Origin: Limnephilus marmoratus
Lineage: Eukaryota > Arthropoda > Insecta > Trichoptera > Limnephilidae
DNA length: 64,000 bases
Direction: 5' to 3'
Assembly: GCA_917880885.1 (NCBI GenBank)
Contig: OU862912.1
Location: 50,827,117-50,891,116, forward strand
The translations under genes and the position numbers were made by a program. Of this stretch, positions 38,951 to 49,805 are shown piece by piece (position 1 is the stretch's first letter; each line of letters opens with the position of its first letter). The notes under the pieces were generated by a model. It worked only from the letters and a program-made list of their open reading frames with translations, did not search any database and was not told the DNA's origin.

Positions 38951-39545
38951 TCATATTATTTTATCAATATTTTGTAATGCACTCGTAAGGAGTACTGGTT
39001 ACGCCCATACACATACCTACATAGCACGCATACATACTGTCACTGCTTGGGATTGGTATTAATAATGTTGCAAATTCCTTTCCTACCTATCCCTATTCCT
39101 ATCCGTCAATCTTACCCATAGTCAGTCTGTAATAAACGCCCGCCGCAACATATAGCCATTGTACTTCCGCTATCGGTGAACCGCCATTAAAATAACTCCG
39201 CCGTGTACTATCAAATAAACGAAACTCACGCCTATTGCTGTTTGTACCTGTTGGATGGGAGAGAAAGCAGACAAGTGCATTTGCCAGCATACAAGTTCTT
39301 TTATCCTTTTCGGTGAGTTCTTTCCTTTCTATGTAACATGTGTTTTTATCGTTTCAAGCAGTGATAGTTACACAAAATCAAGGTCCTTCGCCAGTCATTC
39401 TTTACACAAACATATCAATCCACTCCACACAATCATAATCTCATTCAAGTACTGTAGGATTAGTTTTAAATTTATTATAGTTAAGCGCACTTGAAGTTTC
39501 GCAACAAAACTGCGTTACAGAAATTTAACGTTATTATTATAATAT
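38910..39545 (+). repeat. L2-like LINE 3' end split by a solo LTR
   Basis: The left part (38920-38995: TTATTTCATATTATTTTATC, GTAATGCACTCGTAAGG) and right part (39453-39545: TTTTAAATTTATTATAGTTA, AGCGCACTTGAAG) match consecutive parts of the L2-like tail at 44410-44540. Confidence 0.6.
38996..39447. mobile_element. Solo LTR of an LTR retrotransposon
   Basis: 452 bp beginning TGGTTACGCCC and ending CTCATTCA (TG...CA), flanked by a perfect 5-bp duplication AGTAC (38991-38995 and 39448-39452). It splits an L2 tail, which proves insertion. AATAAA occurs inside. Family and orientation are not determined. It is unrelated in sequence to the BEL LTR at 36050. Confidence 0.7.
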
Positions 39546-39719
39546 TTCTTTTCGCATTATTTCAATATCATGATACCTATAAGGCCTGAAAAAAGTGTGG
39601 TTATATATTGAAATAAAATTTTTTAAGTGCATTATATATATTGTTTATAACTAAGCAGTACCTACTTACATACCACATACGATTACAGAGGATGTTTTTT
39701 TTTTAATTAAAAATTAAAC

Positions 39720-40130
39720 CCTCAGACAGCATCCTCAAAGATGACATTGGAAATTATTTTCCTGAAAGAATCCTGTGTTTTTTATATTTTTTCCACATGG
39801 GAGGCCCTGAATAAAATAATTTCCATCGGGGCCTATGTCATATTTAGGGATGCTGTGTGGAGGGTCTTTTAACGAAAAGAAATAAGAGGAAGTTCTCGGA
39901 AGGAAAGGGGTTCGAGGGGTGGGTAGAAATCTGGGGTCAGTGTGTCCAGGAGTGGTGCACGCACTAATCCATCCACACTGCGGTGCAATGCAATGGGTCG
40001 AGAGAGAGAGCAGCCGGTCAAAAGGACTCACTAAACCAGCCCCTCTCGGATCACAGTAGGTAAGCAGACGCATCTGCCACCCAGAACTATACAAACCTCA
40101 ACCCAGGAACCCGGGCACCCCTGCTAAACG
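39720..40130 (-). repeat. Repeat A copy with a second, inverted tail
   Basis: 39790-40130 is repeat A on the minus strand (GGATGCTGTGTGGAGGGTCT through TCTGGGGTCAGTGTGTCCAG to GAACCCGGGCACCCCTGC). 39722-39780 is a short tail in the opposite sense (ACAGCATCCTCAAAGATGAC), giving a head-on pair. Confidence 0.6.
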
Positions 40131-40399
40131 TAATAATACTCTACCTACGGCAGAGGTGTTGGTTGTCCAATAAATGATTTCTGAGGCAGTGGTAAAATGG
40201 AGCTAATGTAGATAATTTAAAAATTAAAAAAGGTAAATTTTCAATTATATTAGTTCCGTTTATTTAAAAAAAATAAGGTAAAATGGGATCAAAATTTTTA
40301 GGACGGGAGGTTCAATTGTTCAATCATGTAGAAAATATTCATTAAACCGTTCGGGTTCCTGCATGGAATTGACAAATGGGTAGTATAATTTACAGTCAT
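40131..40399. other. Unassigned AT-rich DNA
   Basis: No gene or repeat recognised. Confidence 0.35.
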
Positions 40400-40407
40400 A
40401 TAATTTG

Positions 40408-40764
40408 TCGAAACCGAAACCGAACCGAAACATTTTTAGACACGTTAAAAATCTATTGTTTACTGAAATTTGGCTTATTTTTTTAAACTTTTACAGACAG
40501 TTAACACGTGTTAAATGAAATAAAAAATAATTATTGAAATATTTGAAAAAAAAAAAAAATATTACTGCTATAAAACAAACAAAAATTAAAAAAATTAACA
40601 TACATGGTGACACACGAGCCACGAACTCACCCGAAGACAGCCGAATGACGCAGAGTTTCGATGCGGCCGAAGGTCCGGCAGATTTTCTGCCGAAACCGAA
40701 ACTGATGCCGAAACTAGATTTTTTTGCCGAACCTTGCCGAAACCGAACCTTCGGTCGGTCACTA
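40408..40764. mobile_element. hAT-like MITE rich in CCGAAAC motifs
   Basis: 357 bp flanked by a perfect 8-bp duplication ATAATTTG (40400-40407 and 40765-40772). The right end reads inward TAGTGACCGACCGAAGGTTC, a hAT-type start. The left end is different (TCGAAACCGAAACCG), so the inverted terminus there is lost or rearranged. Repeated CCGAAACCGAA units occur at both ends and near 40690-40750. Confidence 0.55.
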
Positions 40765-40881
40765 ATAATTTGAATGCATTTTTTGCAATTTACAAATATT
40801 ATCGATCGTTCAGTTGATTAGTCAAACACCTCTTCGGAGGTGTTAAGTCGAAATTTCAGTTCAGTAGAGTATGCAGTTATA

Positions 40882-41252
40882 CAGGGTGTTAAGGGACGTA
40901 CTTGACTTACTTTAACCAGTGATTTATGACATTATTTGGAGTAAAACATGTAAATGAAATTTTGGTCTCCGGTGACTTTTTTTGATGACTTTTTTTTTTT
41001 CAAAATTTTTTTCTTCAAAATCAAACAAAAAAAATTTTCTTCAGCATGTCGTCACTGGTCACTCAGCCGGGCGTCCGACGAACCCCTTACCCCGCCTCCA
41101 ACTGTTCAACAACTACCATTTTTTTATGTTTTTGTAGAAAAAAAAAACGTCAAAAATGTCACCGGAGACCAAAATTTCATTTATATTTTTTACTCCAAAT
41201 AATGTCAGGAATCACTGGTTAAAGTAAATCAAGTACGTCCCTTAACACCCTG
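40882..41252. mobile_element. Tc1/mariner-like MITE with about 100-bp inverted arms
   Basis: Ends CAGGGTGTTAAGGGACGTAC and its complement lie between TA dinucleotides (40880-40881 and 41253-41254). The arms stay complementary for about 100 bp through TTTAACCAGTGATT and TTTTGGTCTCCGGTGAC. The short centre carries a T-rich tract and ACTGGTCACTCAGCC. No transposase; an 82-codon open frame in it is chance. Confidence 0.85.
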
Positions 41253-41516
41253 TATACGAGGTAAAAGTGTATCTTCTATTTGGTACAAAACTCAGATTAC
41301 TCACACACACCACCAAATCAATTATAACGCAGAAAAACTTGTATTGAAATGAACAAAAAAATGGTGTTTTCTCGGTTACTAATAGAAATTTTTTAACCAG
41401 ACCGTTATGCCTCCCGGCGTTATATTATAGCATATTTAATATATAAAACATAAATACGTATAAGTTATATTCGATTTATGGTGAGCATTTTAATAAAGCT
41501 TTGCTCATTCTCATTA

Positions 41517-41684
41517 GGGAACGTACCCATACTACGTGACACTTTTAGGGGGGGGGGGGTCTTCAAAATGTCACGCTCCATACAAATGAGCGGCGGGTTG
41601 TTTAGGATTTTGGTCACCGGGGGGGGGGGGGGGGGGGGGGTTAAAAATTGCAAAAAGTTGGTCACGTAGTATGGGTACGTTCCC
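41517..41684. mobile_element. MITE with GGGAACGTACCC ends
   Basis: 168 bp, flanked by TTA duplications (41514-41516 and 41685-41687), with perfect inverted ends GGGAACGTACCCATACTACG. The interior has two G tracts. The same family as 14044-14207 in reverse orientation. It sits directly in front of, and probably inside, the L2-like LINE. Confidence 0.8.
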
Positions 41685-41691
41685 TTACCTC

Positions 41692-42675
41692 AAAACTTCA
41701 CATTCGAAGATATCAGACTATTGCGACGTTATTATTCTGGGAGACGTAAATATTCACTTGGAAAATAAAACCAATCCCTTGGCCCTAAAATTCACCAAAA
41801 TTCTACATGACTTCGGCTGCGACCAGTGGGTGAACTCACTTACTCATGACGCGGGAGGTACACTTGATGTAATCATTTCCCGGGTTGGGTTTCTCCCAAA
41901 TAGCGTAAATGTTACTGACATTGGACAATCGGATCATCGTCTCGTCATATCCGAGTTTGCCTTCGATCCTCCAAAATTAGAGTTCAAATCCGTTGTCTCC
42001 AGAAATTGGAGAGAATTCGACTTCGAGGCATTTTGCAGTGATTTGAAAGCGTCGCCTCTCTGTGATAAGGAAAAGTATAACGAGAGCCAAGCAGAAAAGT
42101 TAGTAACTCTATATAATTCTACGCTACGGGCATTACTCGATAAAAATGCTCCTTTCACAGAGAAGGTCTGCCGCATTAGAAATTGCAGCAAATGGTTCGA
42201 TGATGAATGCCTTCAAAAGAAGAGGGAATTGCGGAAATTTGAGAGGATTTACAGACGAAACCCGACTTTCAGCAATCGGCAGCTTTGGATTACCAAGCAA
42301 AAAGTTTACAAGGAAGAAGTCACACAGAAGAAATCTAACTTTTGGTGTGAGCAAATTGAGACAGAAAAGGACCCTCGAAAACTTTGGCAAAACATAAGGA
42401 CTCTGTCTGGAGAGAGCAACAATAAGGTTGATTCCTCTCTTGAAGCAAACAGCCTCGCAACATACTTCAGAAGTAAGGTTGAAGAAATACAGGCCCTCAG
42501 TGTGGTAGGATCGCCTTCTATCGCAGCATCAAGTCCGCTCTCGGGTGACTTCTCTACTTTTGCAGCAGTAACGGAAGACGGTGTCACGCGTGCTATAAAG
42601 TCTTGCCCTAACAAGCAATGCACTCAAGACCCCATATCTACCTGGCTCTTAAAACAATGTCTTCCGAATATATAG
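41692..42675 (+). CDS. LINE endonuclease (APE-type) C-terminus and linker
   Basis: Starts within the LINE; the ATG at 41671 belongs to the adjacent MITE. DVIILGDVNIHLE holds the GDxN motif, TLDVIISR the TLD-type motif, and GQSDHRLVISEF the terminal SDH motif of apurinic-type endonucleases, which nick target DNA to prime reverse transcription. The linker that follows has a KWFDDECLQKKRELRKFERI stretch common in LINE proteins. The frame ends at 42675, just after KQCTQDPISTWLLKQ, where the downstream frame takes over. Confidence 0.88.
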   Translation, partial: KTSHSKISDYCDVIILGDVNIHLENKTNPLALKFTKILHDFGCDQWVNSLTHDAGGTLDVIISRVGFLPNSVNVTDIGQSDHRLVISEFAFDPPKLEFKSVVSRNWREFDFEAFCSDLKASPLCDKEKYNESQAEKLVTLYNSTLRALLDKNAPFTEKVCRIRNCSKWFDDECLQKKRELRKFERIYRRNPTFSNRQLWITKQKVYKEEVTQKKSNFWCEQIETEKDPRKLWQNIRTLSGESNNKVDSSLEANSLATYFRSKVEEIQALSVVGSPSIAASSPLSGDFSTFAAVTEDGVTRAIKSCPNKQCTQDPISTWLLKQCLPNI

Positions 42676-44132
42676 CGCCTGTAATTACCGCAATTATCCA
42701 GAAGTCATTAGTAAATTCACTTGTACCGGGAACACTCAAGAAATCAATAATAACTCCGATTCTAAAAAAACAAAATCTTGATACTGACAATACGGATAAT
42801 TACAGGCCAATATCCAATCTACCATTCCTTTCTAAACTGCTTGAGAAAATCGTTGCCAAACAATTGGTGGGGTACTTGAACTCCACCGGTCTATTTGCCA
42901 AAAATCAATCCGCTTATCGACAGTTTCATTCAACGGAAACTGTTCTTCTGCGGTTAATTTCAGACTTGATCATCGGGATGGAAGCAGGTAAGTTGGGTTT
43001 GGTATCTGTTCTTGACATGAGTGCGGCATTTGACACGGTAGATCATAGTATTTTATTAAATGTGCTTGAAATCGAATTTGGCGTTCGAGGTGATGTTCTC
43101 CAATGGATGACATCATACCTGTCTGGACGAGTAGCCTCAGTAATTTTCAATAATTGCACTTCACCTGAAACTCCCATAGAATGTGGAGTTCCCCAGGGCT
43201 CTGTCTTGGGTCCCATTCTTTTCATTCTCTATACGAATCGCCTCGAGAAACTCATTCAATCAGCTGGCTTTGAATCACAAGGCTATGCAGACGATCGTTT
43301 CATTTTCAAGTTTTGTTCCCCGGATGAAAAAGACGTCCTTAAAAACGAGTTGGTTAGTTTCATTAACACAGTCTCAAGTTGGATGTCTGTCAATAAACTC
43401 AAACTTAATCCGACCAAGACGGAATTTATTTGGATAGCTTCTCCTCGAAGGCAAGCCCTCATCGACTCTAATCCAATCCATATTCAGGGCACAGATATAA
43501 TCCCTTCTAAAGAAATAAAGTTTCTAGGTTTCACTATAGACAATAGTCTTTCTCTTGAATCACAAATTTCAAAATCTGTAAGTTCAGGCTTTTTCCATCT
43601 AAGGCAGATAAAATCAATCAGGCGTTGCCTTCCCTCTGATGGAGCAAAGTCACTCATAAATTCGTTCGTTGTCTCACGTATGGACTATTGTAATAGTGCG
43701 TATACTGGCTTGCCTAAAAAACAACTCAATAGAATCCAGTCCGTTTTTAATGCTGCGGCGAGAATGATTTTTGGTGAATCTAAGTATTGCCGTATAACCC
43801 CGCTTCTAAGGGATCTTCAATGGCTTCGATGCCCTGAAAGAATAGAGTTCAAGATCTGCTTAATGACCTTCAAAGCATTGCAAGGAATGGCGCCAGCCTA
43901 TATATCGGAACTATGTGTCCGACAAAACTTAACCGATAGGCAGTTTACTCTAAGGTCAGCAGATCGAGATGTTACTAATCGTTTAATCGAACTTTTCTAT
44001 GATCGATCTTTTCGTGTAACTGGCCCGCTCATTTGGAACAAACTTCCCTCAGCTCTTACTAATATCCAGAACTTGGCTGAATTCAAAAGAGCTTTAAAAA
44101 CAAACTTATTTAAAAAATCATACCTTTTATGA
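42618..44132 (+). CDS. LINE reverse transcriptase
   Basis: 504 codons. NYRPISNLPFLSKLLEKIVA opens the reverse transcriptase domain; SVLDMSAAFDTVDHSIL is motif A; GVPQGSVLGPILF is motif B; GYADDRFIF (YADD codons at 43284-43295, about residues 223-226) is the catalytic motif C. Later blocks include YCNSAYTGLPKKQLNRIQ and a WNKLPSALTNIQNLAEFKRA C-terminus. The domain is uninterrupted from start to stop and could encode active enzyme. The true protein would begin upstream in the endonuclease frame, so the first Met is not a real start. It performs target-primed reverse transcription of the LINE RNA. Confidence 0.92.
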   Translation: MHSRPHIYLALKTMSSEYIAPVITAIIQKSLVNSLVPGTLKKSIITPILKKQNLDTDNTDNYRPISNLPFLSKLLEKIVAKQLVGYLNSTGLFAKNQSAYRQFHSTETVLLRLISDLIIGMEAGKLGLVSVLDMSAAFDTVDHSILLNVLEIEFGVRGDVLQWMTSYLSGRVASVIFNNCTSPETPIECGVPQGSVLGPILFILYTNRLEKLIQSAGFESQGYADDRFIFKFCSPDEKDVLKNELVSFINTVSSWMSVNKLKLNPTKTEFIWIASPRRQALIDSNPIHIQGTDIIPSKEIKFLGFTIDNSLSLESQISKSVSSGFFHLRQIKSIRRCLPSDGAKSLINSFVVSRMDYCNSAYTGLPKKQLNRIQSVFNAAARMIFGESKYCRITPLLRDLQWLRCPERIEFKICLMTFKALQGMAPAYISELCVRQNLTDRQFTLRSADRDVTNRLIELFYDRSFRVTGPLIWNKLPSALTNIQNLAEFKRALKTNLFKKSYLL

Positions 44133-44545
44133 ATTTTAACTCCTTTTCAATCTAATATAATACGCCATGTTCCTCAAGTTTTTGGTAATTGTTTGGTTTC
44201 GATTACCTCCTTGCTATAGGTTTATGTGCACTCTGAATTTGTATTATTTCTAAATGTTAACTGCCTCCTGTTCTATATAATTTAGTTTAAATGATTCTTG
44301 TTGAATGGCACCGTGATGGTTTATCATTATATATTGTCCTGTGCCAAAACAGCACTCACTATTGTTGTTAATATTGTTCTTTAGGAATTGCTTTGTATAT
44401 TTTGTATATTCGTTATTTCACATTATTTAATTAAATTTTTAAGGACGCGTAAGGAACACTATAGGTTAATTTTAAGTTTATTATAATTAAGCGCACTTGA
44501 AGTGAAATATCACAAAACTACGTTATTATTATTATTTAACTGAAC

Positions 44546-45040
44546 AATCGATATGTTTTTTCATCTGGTTTAATGTGATTTTGGCAAACCCTACGATAAA
44601 TAAATGTTTGCGAACTGCACATGTTTGTAAAACACACTGTTCCATTCATGAATGCTTCGCGAAGTAATAAAACCTCTATCCATAAATAAACCATAAACTG
44701 TATTTCGTTTTACTTTGATGTTGTTTCTGGTGAAATAATAAACTCATTGCAGTTAACACCTTTCCACATTAATAGTTACCTTATAGTACCCACTAATGTG
44801 TTGTAAACGGAGCTATTATTCCGTATGGTATCTACTGCATTAAGAGGAGAGTTTGGTCCAGCCGAGTTATTTTTTTAATAAATAATTAAAATTAATAAAT
44901 AAGGTGTAGGTAATAATTTAAAGATAAAATGTATTTTACTTCATGAAACTTTTGCCGTAAAATGTACAAGTACATTTGAATAAGAAAAACCTATTGAAAA
45001 CTTGATTTTAATATCTATATTGGTACGAGGGTTGTTCAAG
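44546..45040. other. Unassigned AT-rich DNA
   Basis: No gene or repeat recognised between the two LINEs. Confidence 0.4.
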
Positions 45041-45044
45041 AATT

Positions 45045-46431
<1,387 letters not shown>

Positions 46432-46596
46432 AGGAAAAACTAAACCCTTTCATACACTTCCCCAAATGATCATCTAGTGAATCCACGTTATGCAATTGCA
46501 CTATATAAGTATTATAAATACAAAACAATACAAGAACAACATGTCAACCTACTAGAGAGACCAAATGGGAATATAATTCACCGACTCCAGATATTT

Positions 46597-46965
46597 TCAT
46601 ATCAGAGGGTTCGGCTCTGTGGCATTTCTAATTGAACCTATAAATCCTACTGATCCCTCAATATAAATATTTAAAAAATCTTTTGTAATCCTACATGTAT
46701 TTAAAATTACTGCTTTTTGCATTTTTATATACAAATTCTTTGACAAATCTAATATGCTTAAATTTTGAATCAGATTCCTAGGTATTATGCCAGTGGCCGA
46801 AATAACAAATGGTAATATTTTTATAGTCCGAGAATGCCAAATTCTTTTAATCTCATTTCCTAAATCTGTGTATTTTCTAATTTTTTCAGAAACAGTTTTT
46901 TGAATATTACAGGAATTTGGAATAGCTACATCAATGATATAAGTTATTTTTTTTAATTTTGTCAT
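46597..46965 (-). pseudogene. R4-like restriction-like endonuclease, C-terminal part
   Basis: Continues the endonuclease in a shifted frame: IIDVAIPNSCNIQ carries the acidic residue expected after the RPD motif. KIRKYTDLGNEIKRIW is a conserved block, followed by PFVISATGIIPRNL and QKAVILNTCRITKDFL, the usual end of this family. Confidence 0.82.
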
Positions 46966-47965
46966 GTAAAACTATATCAGGTCTATTATGACCAATTGTT
47001 CTGTCTGTCAGTATAGTCTTATCATAATATACTTTATAAAATTCATTTTCTATAAATGAATTTGGTTCATATTCATAATAAGGTACTACATTACGGCAAT
47101 CAATCAAGTTATGTTTAATTACCAAACTTTGGTGAATTATTTTTAAAACCTGATTGTGCCTAAATGTATACTCAGAAGGCGCTAATATAGAACATCCCGA
47201 TATAATATGTTCTATAGTTTCGGGAAAAGCCAAACATTTTCTACATAAATCATCAATTTGATTTATATCTTTGATTATATGCTTTCTATAATTTTTAGTA
47301 TTAATGACTCTATCTTGAATGGCAAGCATAAATCCTTCTATTTCTGCGCTCAACTCTCCAATACTCAACCATTTGTTTGACGAAAGTTTGTCAACATACG
47401 TTTGGTTAAGATAATTGAAGTGTTTTGCGTGAATAATTTTATTTGACCAGGAATCTAATAATTCCTGGTTAGTATTTATAAGAATGTTGGCATTCTCGTC
47501 ATATAAATTTAAAGGTGTAATATTTCTATCTGCCTTGCAAATTATTTTGTGCATTTCTGAGCTATTAGCTTTCCTATGGAAAAAATTTCTAAGCATTTCT
47601 ACCTGATTGTGTTTCAAAGATGTTATTTTGACTACACCTCTACCTCCTAAATTTCTAGGTAAATTAATTCGTTCTATAGCTGAATTTGGATGATGGCAAT
47701 TAAATTTTGTTAACGTAGTTCTAATTAATCGTTCTAAACTATCTAAATCTGTATTGGACCACTTAATTATGCCAAATGAGTACGTTAGTAGAGGTATTGC
47801 CCAAGTATTTATTGCTTTTACTAAATTTTTAGCAGATAGATTGCATTTTAAAATTTTTCTGATCCTAGTTTGAAATTTAATCCTAATATCATTTTTAATA
47901 CTAGTGTGATCTAATCTATTCGATTGCGGGTATCCTAAATATTTATAAACCTCATCCCCTTTCAT
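46931..47965 (-). CDS. R4-like LINE: RT end, zinc knuckle, start of restriction-like endonuclease
   Basis: 344 codons from an internal Met. The frame is open upstream to about 48045 (codons for DGDGDEGIFRNFKIQS). GDEVYKYLGYPQS is the final conserved RT block. WAIPLLTYSFGIIKW and NLGGRGVVKI are typical of the R2/R4 thumb region. CRKCLAFPETIEHIISGC is the C-x2-C-x(8)-H-x4-C knuckle. IGHNRPDIVLHD has the RPD catalytic motif. A run of eight A then shifts the frame into 46597-46965. Confidence 0.88.
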   Translation of the reverse strand: MKGDEVYKYLGYPQSNRLDHTSIKNDIRIKFQTRIRKILKCNLSAKNLVKAINTWAIPLLTYSFGIIKWSNTDLDSLERLIRTTLTKFNCHHPNSAIERINLPRNLGGRGVVKITSLKHNQVEMLRNFFHRKANSSEMHKIICKADRNITPLNLYDENANILINTNQELLDSWSNKIIHAKHFNYLNQTYVDKLSSNKWLSIGELSAEIEGFMLAIQDRVINTKNYRKHIIKDINQIDDLCRKCLAFPETIEHIISGCSILAPSEYTFRHNQVLKIIHQSLVIKHNLIDCRNVVPYYEYEPNSFIENEFYKVYYDKTILTDRTIGHNRPDIVLHDKIKKNNLYH

Positions 47966-48149
47966 ACTTTGAATTTTGAAATTTCTAAATATACCCTCGT
48001 CTCCATCTCCATCAACAATATGTTTATTATTATATAAATCTACTTAATTGAAACCACTTAAAGTAGTCGTTGTTATATAAAAACATTGTACCTAACTAAA
48101 CTATATATTAATTAACCAATAACAATTCTTACATTTATATAATTATATA

Positions 48150-48262
48150 TTAATAATTCGACTACCATAATACGGGCATGTGCCTAGCGTGGTAGTCGAA
48201 CCACCTGTAAAAACTGTATAAAAAGTTATACGATGAATAAAGAAAAGAAAAAAAAAAAAAAA
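48150..48262 (+). repeat. LINE 3' end with conserved hairpin and A tail
   Basis: Hairpin CGACTACCATAATACGGGC / GCCTAGCGTGGTAGTCG (about 48158-48197) is followed by ACTGTATAAAAAGTTATAC and an A run at 48249-48263. It matches the 3' UTR of the minus-strand LINE at 24850 and the relic at 1195. It could be the displaced 3' end of the LINE at 45045, separated by the R4-like insertion, or an independent fragment. Confidence 0.65.
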
Positions 48263-48263
48263 G

Positions 48264-49655
48264 ACTTTCGTCATTTTCAGGGACTTGAACATTATTTCTC
48301 AAAATATGATGGCACTAGCGGGTACCTCAGACATTCTCTTAAAAAACGAGCCTAGCTGGTAGCTGCTTCAGTGCGACCCTTTTCTCTGCTTTAGATTGGC
48401 GCCCTGCTATCGAATTTCGCCTGCGAGGTGCCCTAAATTATTCACTTTCTCAACTAAAACCGCCCTGTTTAAATTCGTAAGCTCGTAATTTTGATCCTAG
48501 ACGTCAGTAAGTCTACCATACAAACCATTTTGAGGGAAAAATGGCGTACGCAAATTGTGTGCTTGTTGGGTTCCCAAAATACTGAAGAACAAAATCGTGT
48601 AAAAAGCGCTAGGGTCTCTTCGAATTGTTTTTTCAACTAATGTGAGGCTTTTGTGAGTTGAACTGTAAGTTCACCACCTAACCTCGTAATGAAAAAGGCA
48701 ATCAATGACACGATACGCAACTTTTTCTTCACCTGCAGCAACATTGGCTGGAAAGCCTTTGGAGAAGGACTAGGACGCGGAGGGAGAAGTGATAGCATTT
48801 TTGACGGCGGAGTTCTACGATAAGGGATCAAGGACCTAGTACCACGGCTCACCAAGTGCATCGATCGTAATGGCGACTTTGTCGAAAAAAAATTATGTAC
48901 CTAAAATTTCCTACAATTTTTTGTTAATATAATTTTTCTCGATTTTTAAAATTAGAACGATCTTTAGAATTCTCGTATATAGATGTAGCGGCTGCAAGCG
49001 GAGGGTCCAACCAAATCGGCTGGAATCCTGGAGCACTTGAAAATTATCTGAAACATGAAATTAAAAAAAAATCCATTATAGTATGAACGTAGAATGCACA
49101 TGAGTCACAGTTTGCTAAAAAAGTTGTTGATTGCAAAAATGGCGGTCTTTAAATGCATATTGACGAAAAAAATCCGCCTTAATTTGGCAATAACTTTGTG
49201 CTATTATGATAATTTTGCATTATCTGAGGTTCATCGGCAAATAAATTTAATTTTCTTTATTTTAAACTTTGAATGAAGTGAATCGGATGAAAATTCGATG
49301 AGCTACGATTCCAACCAACTTGAAAAACGTGATTTTGAGAAAAACGCGTTTAAAGTTTTTGCTTGCAACCGGGCCGCTCCGTTCTCCGTCTACCGTCTAC
49401 CTGTTTACGCACCGCAACTATATTTCAAGATCGAATGGATGCTATAACTTTGGGAATGTATTCTCCACATGTATTGAAGAATTTTTAGGCAACGCAAAAA
49501 AGTCGATTTTTTTGGATCGGCTGGACTAGACAACCCCCCTTAAAACTAAATTATAGAACGCCACGTTCTTTAGTAGATCACCTCAGATGAAAGCTTGAAA
49601 TTTTGTTAACCGTGTTTGGTTGCCAGTTGCTTGCAATCTTCTCCTTCGCCATACT
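48264..49655. other. Unassigned DNA, probably an old repeat
   Basis: No conserved domain. GGTCCAACCAAATCGGCTGG (about 49006) and the later GATCGGCTGGACTAGACAAC (about 49515) suggest related sequence near both ends of a roughly 540-bp unit, but no inverted ends or target duplication were established. Open frames of 60-75 codons look random. Confidence 0.35.
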
Positions 49656-49659
49656 CCTC

Positions 49660-49805
49660 CAAAATCGGACGGCCTCCGTGGCCTGTAATTCGAATAGGTA
49701 ACTCCGGTTGAGGTGTAACCGGCTGGCGATCCGAAGGTTGCGGGTTCGTTTCCCGGCGTGCACAAGTAAATTTTATTTGATTAATTTGTGTTATTTCACA
49801 ATTAA
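49660..49805 (+). repeat. SINE family 2, tRNA-like head
   Basis: GACGGCCTCCGTGGCC, then CGATCCGAAGGTTGCGGGTT and CGTTTCCCGGCG (box B-like), then TTTTATTTGATTAATTTGTG matches the head and following tail of 23765-24115 in reverse. It contains an extra stretch between the box A-like and box B-like parts. Confidence 0.55.

Larger units (their letters stand above)
41688..44545 (+). mobile_element. L2/CR1-like LINE, 5'-truncated
   Basis: In order: the C-terminal part of an APE-type endonuclease, a linker, the full reverse transcriptase, a C-terminal region, a 3' UTR, and a tail AGCGCACTTGAAGTGAAATA followed by (TTA)n at 44524-44537, as in L2 and CR1 LINEs. One frameshift near 42665 separates endonuclease and reverse transcriptase. 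Related 3' tails are at 10755, 13825 and 39453. Confidence 0.92.
46597..48045 (-). mobile_element. R4/Dong-like LINE, 5'-truncated (restriction-like endonuclease type)
   Basis: On the minus strand the end of a reverse transcriptase, a CCHC zinc knuckle and a restriction-like endonuclease domain are present, the order of R2/R4-group LINEs, which often insert at fixed sites. Coding begins after an in-frame stop near 48045. The protein is split by a frameshift at an A run near 46955. The 3' boundary is unclear because it abuts the poly(A) of the plus-strand LINE. Confidence 0.85.
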
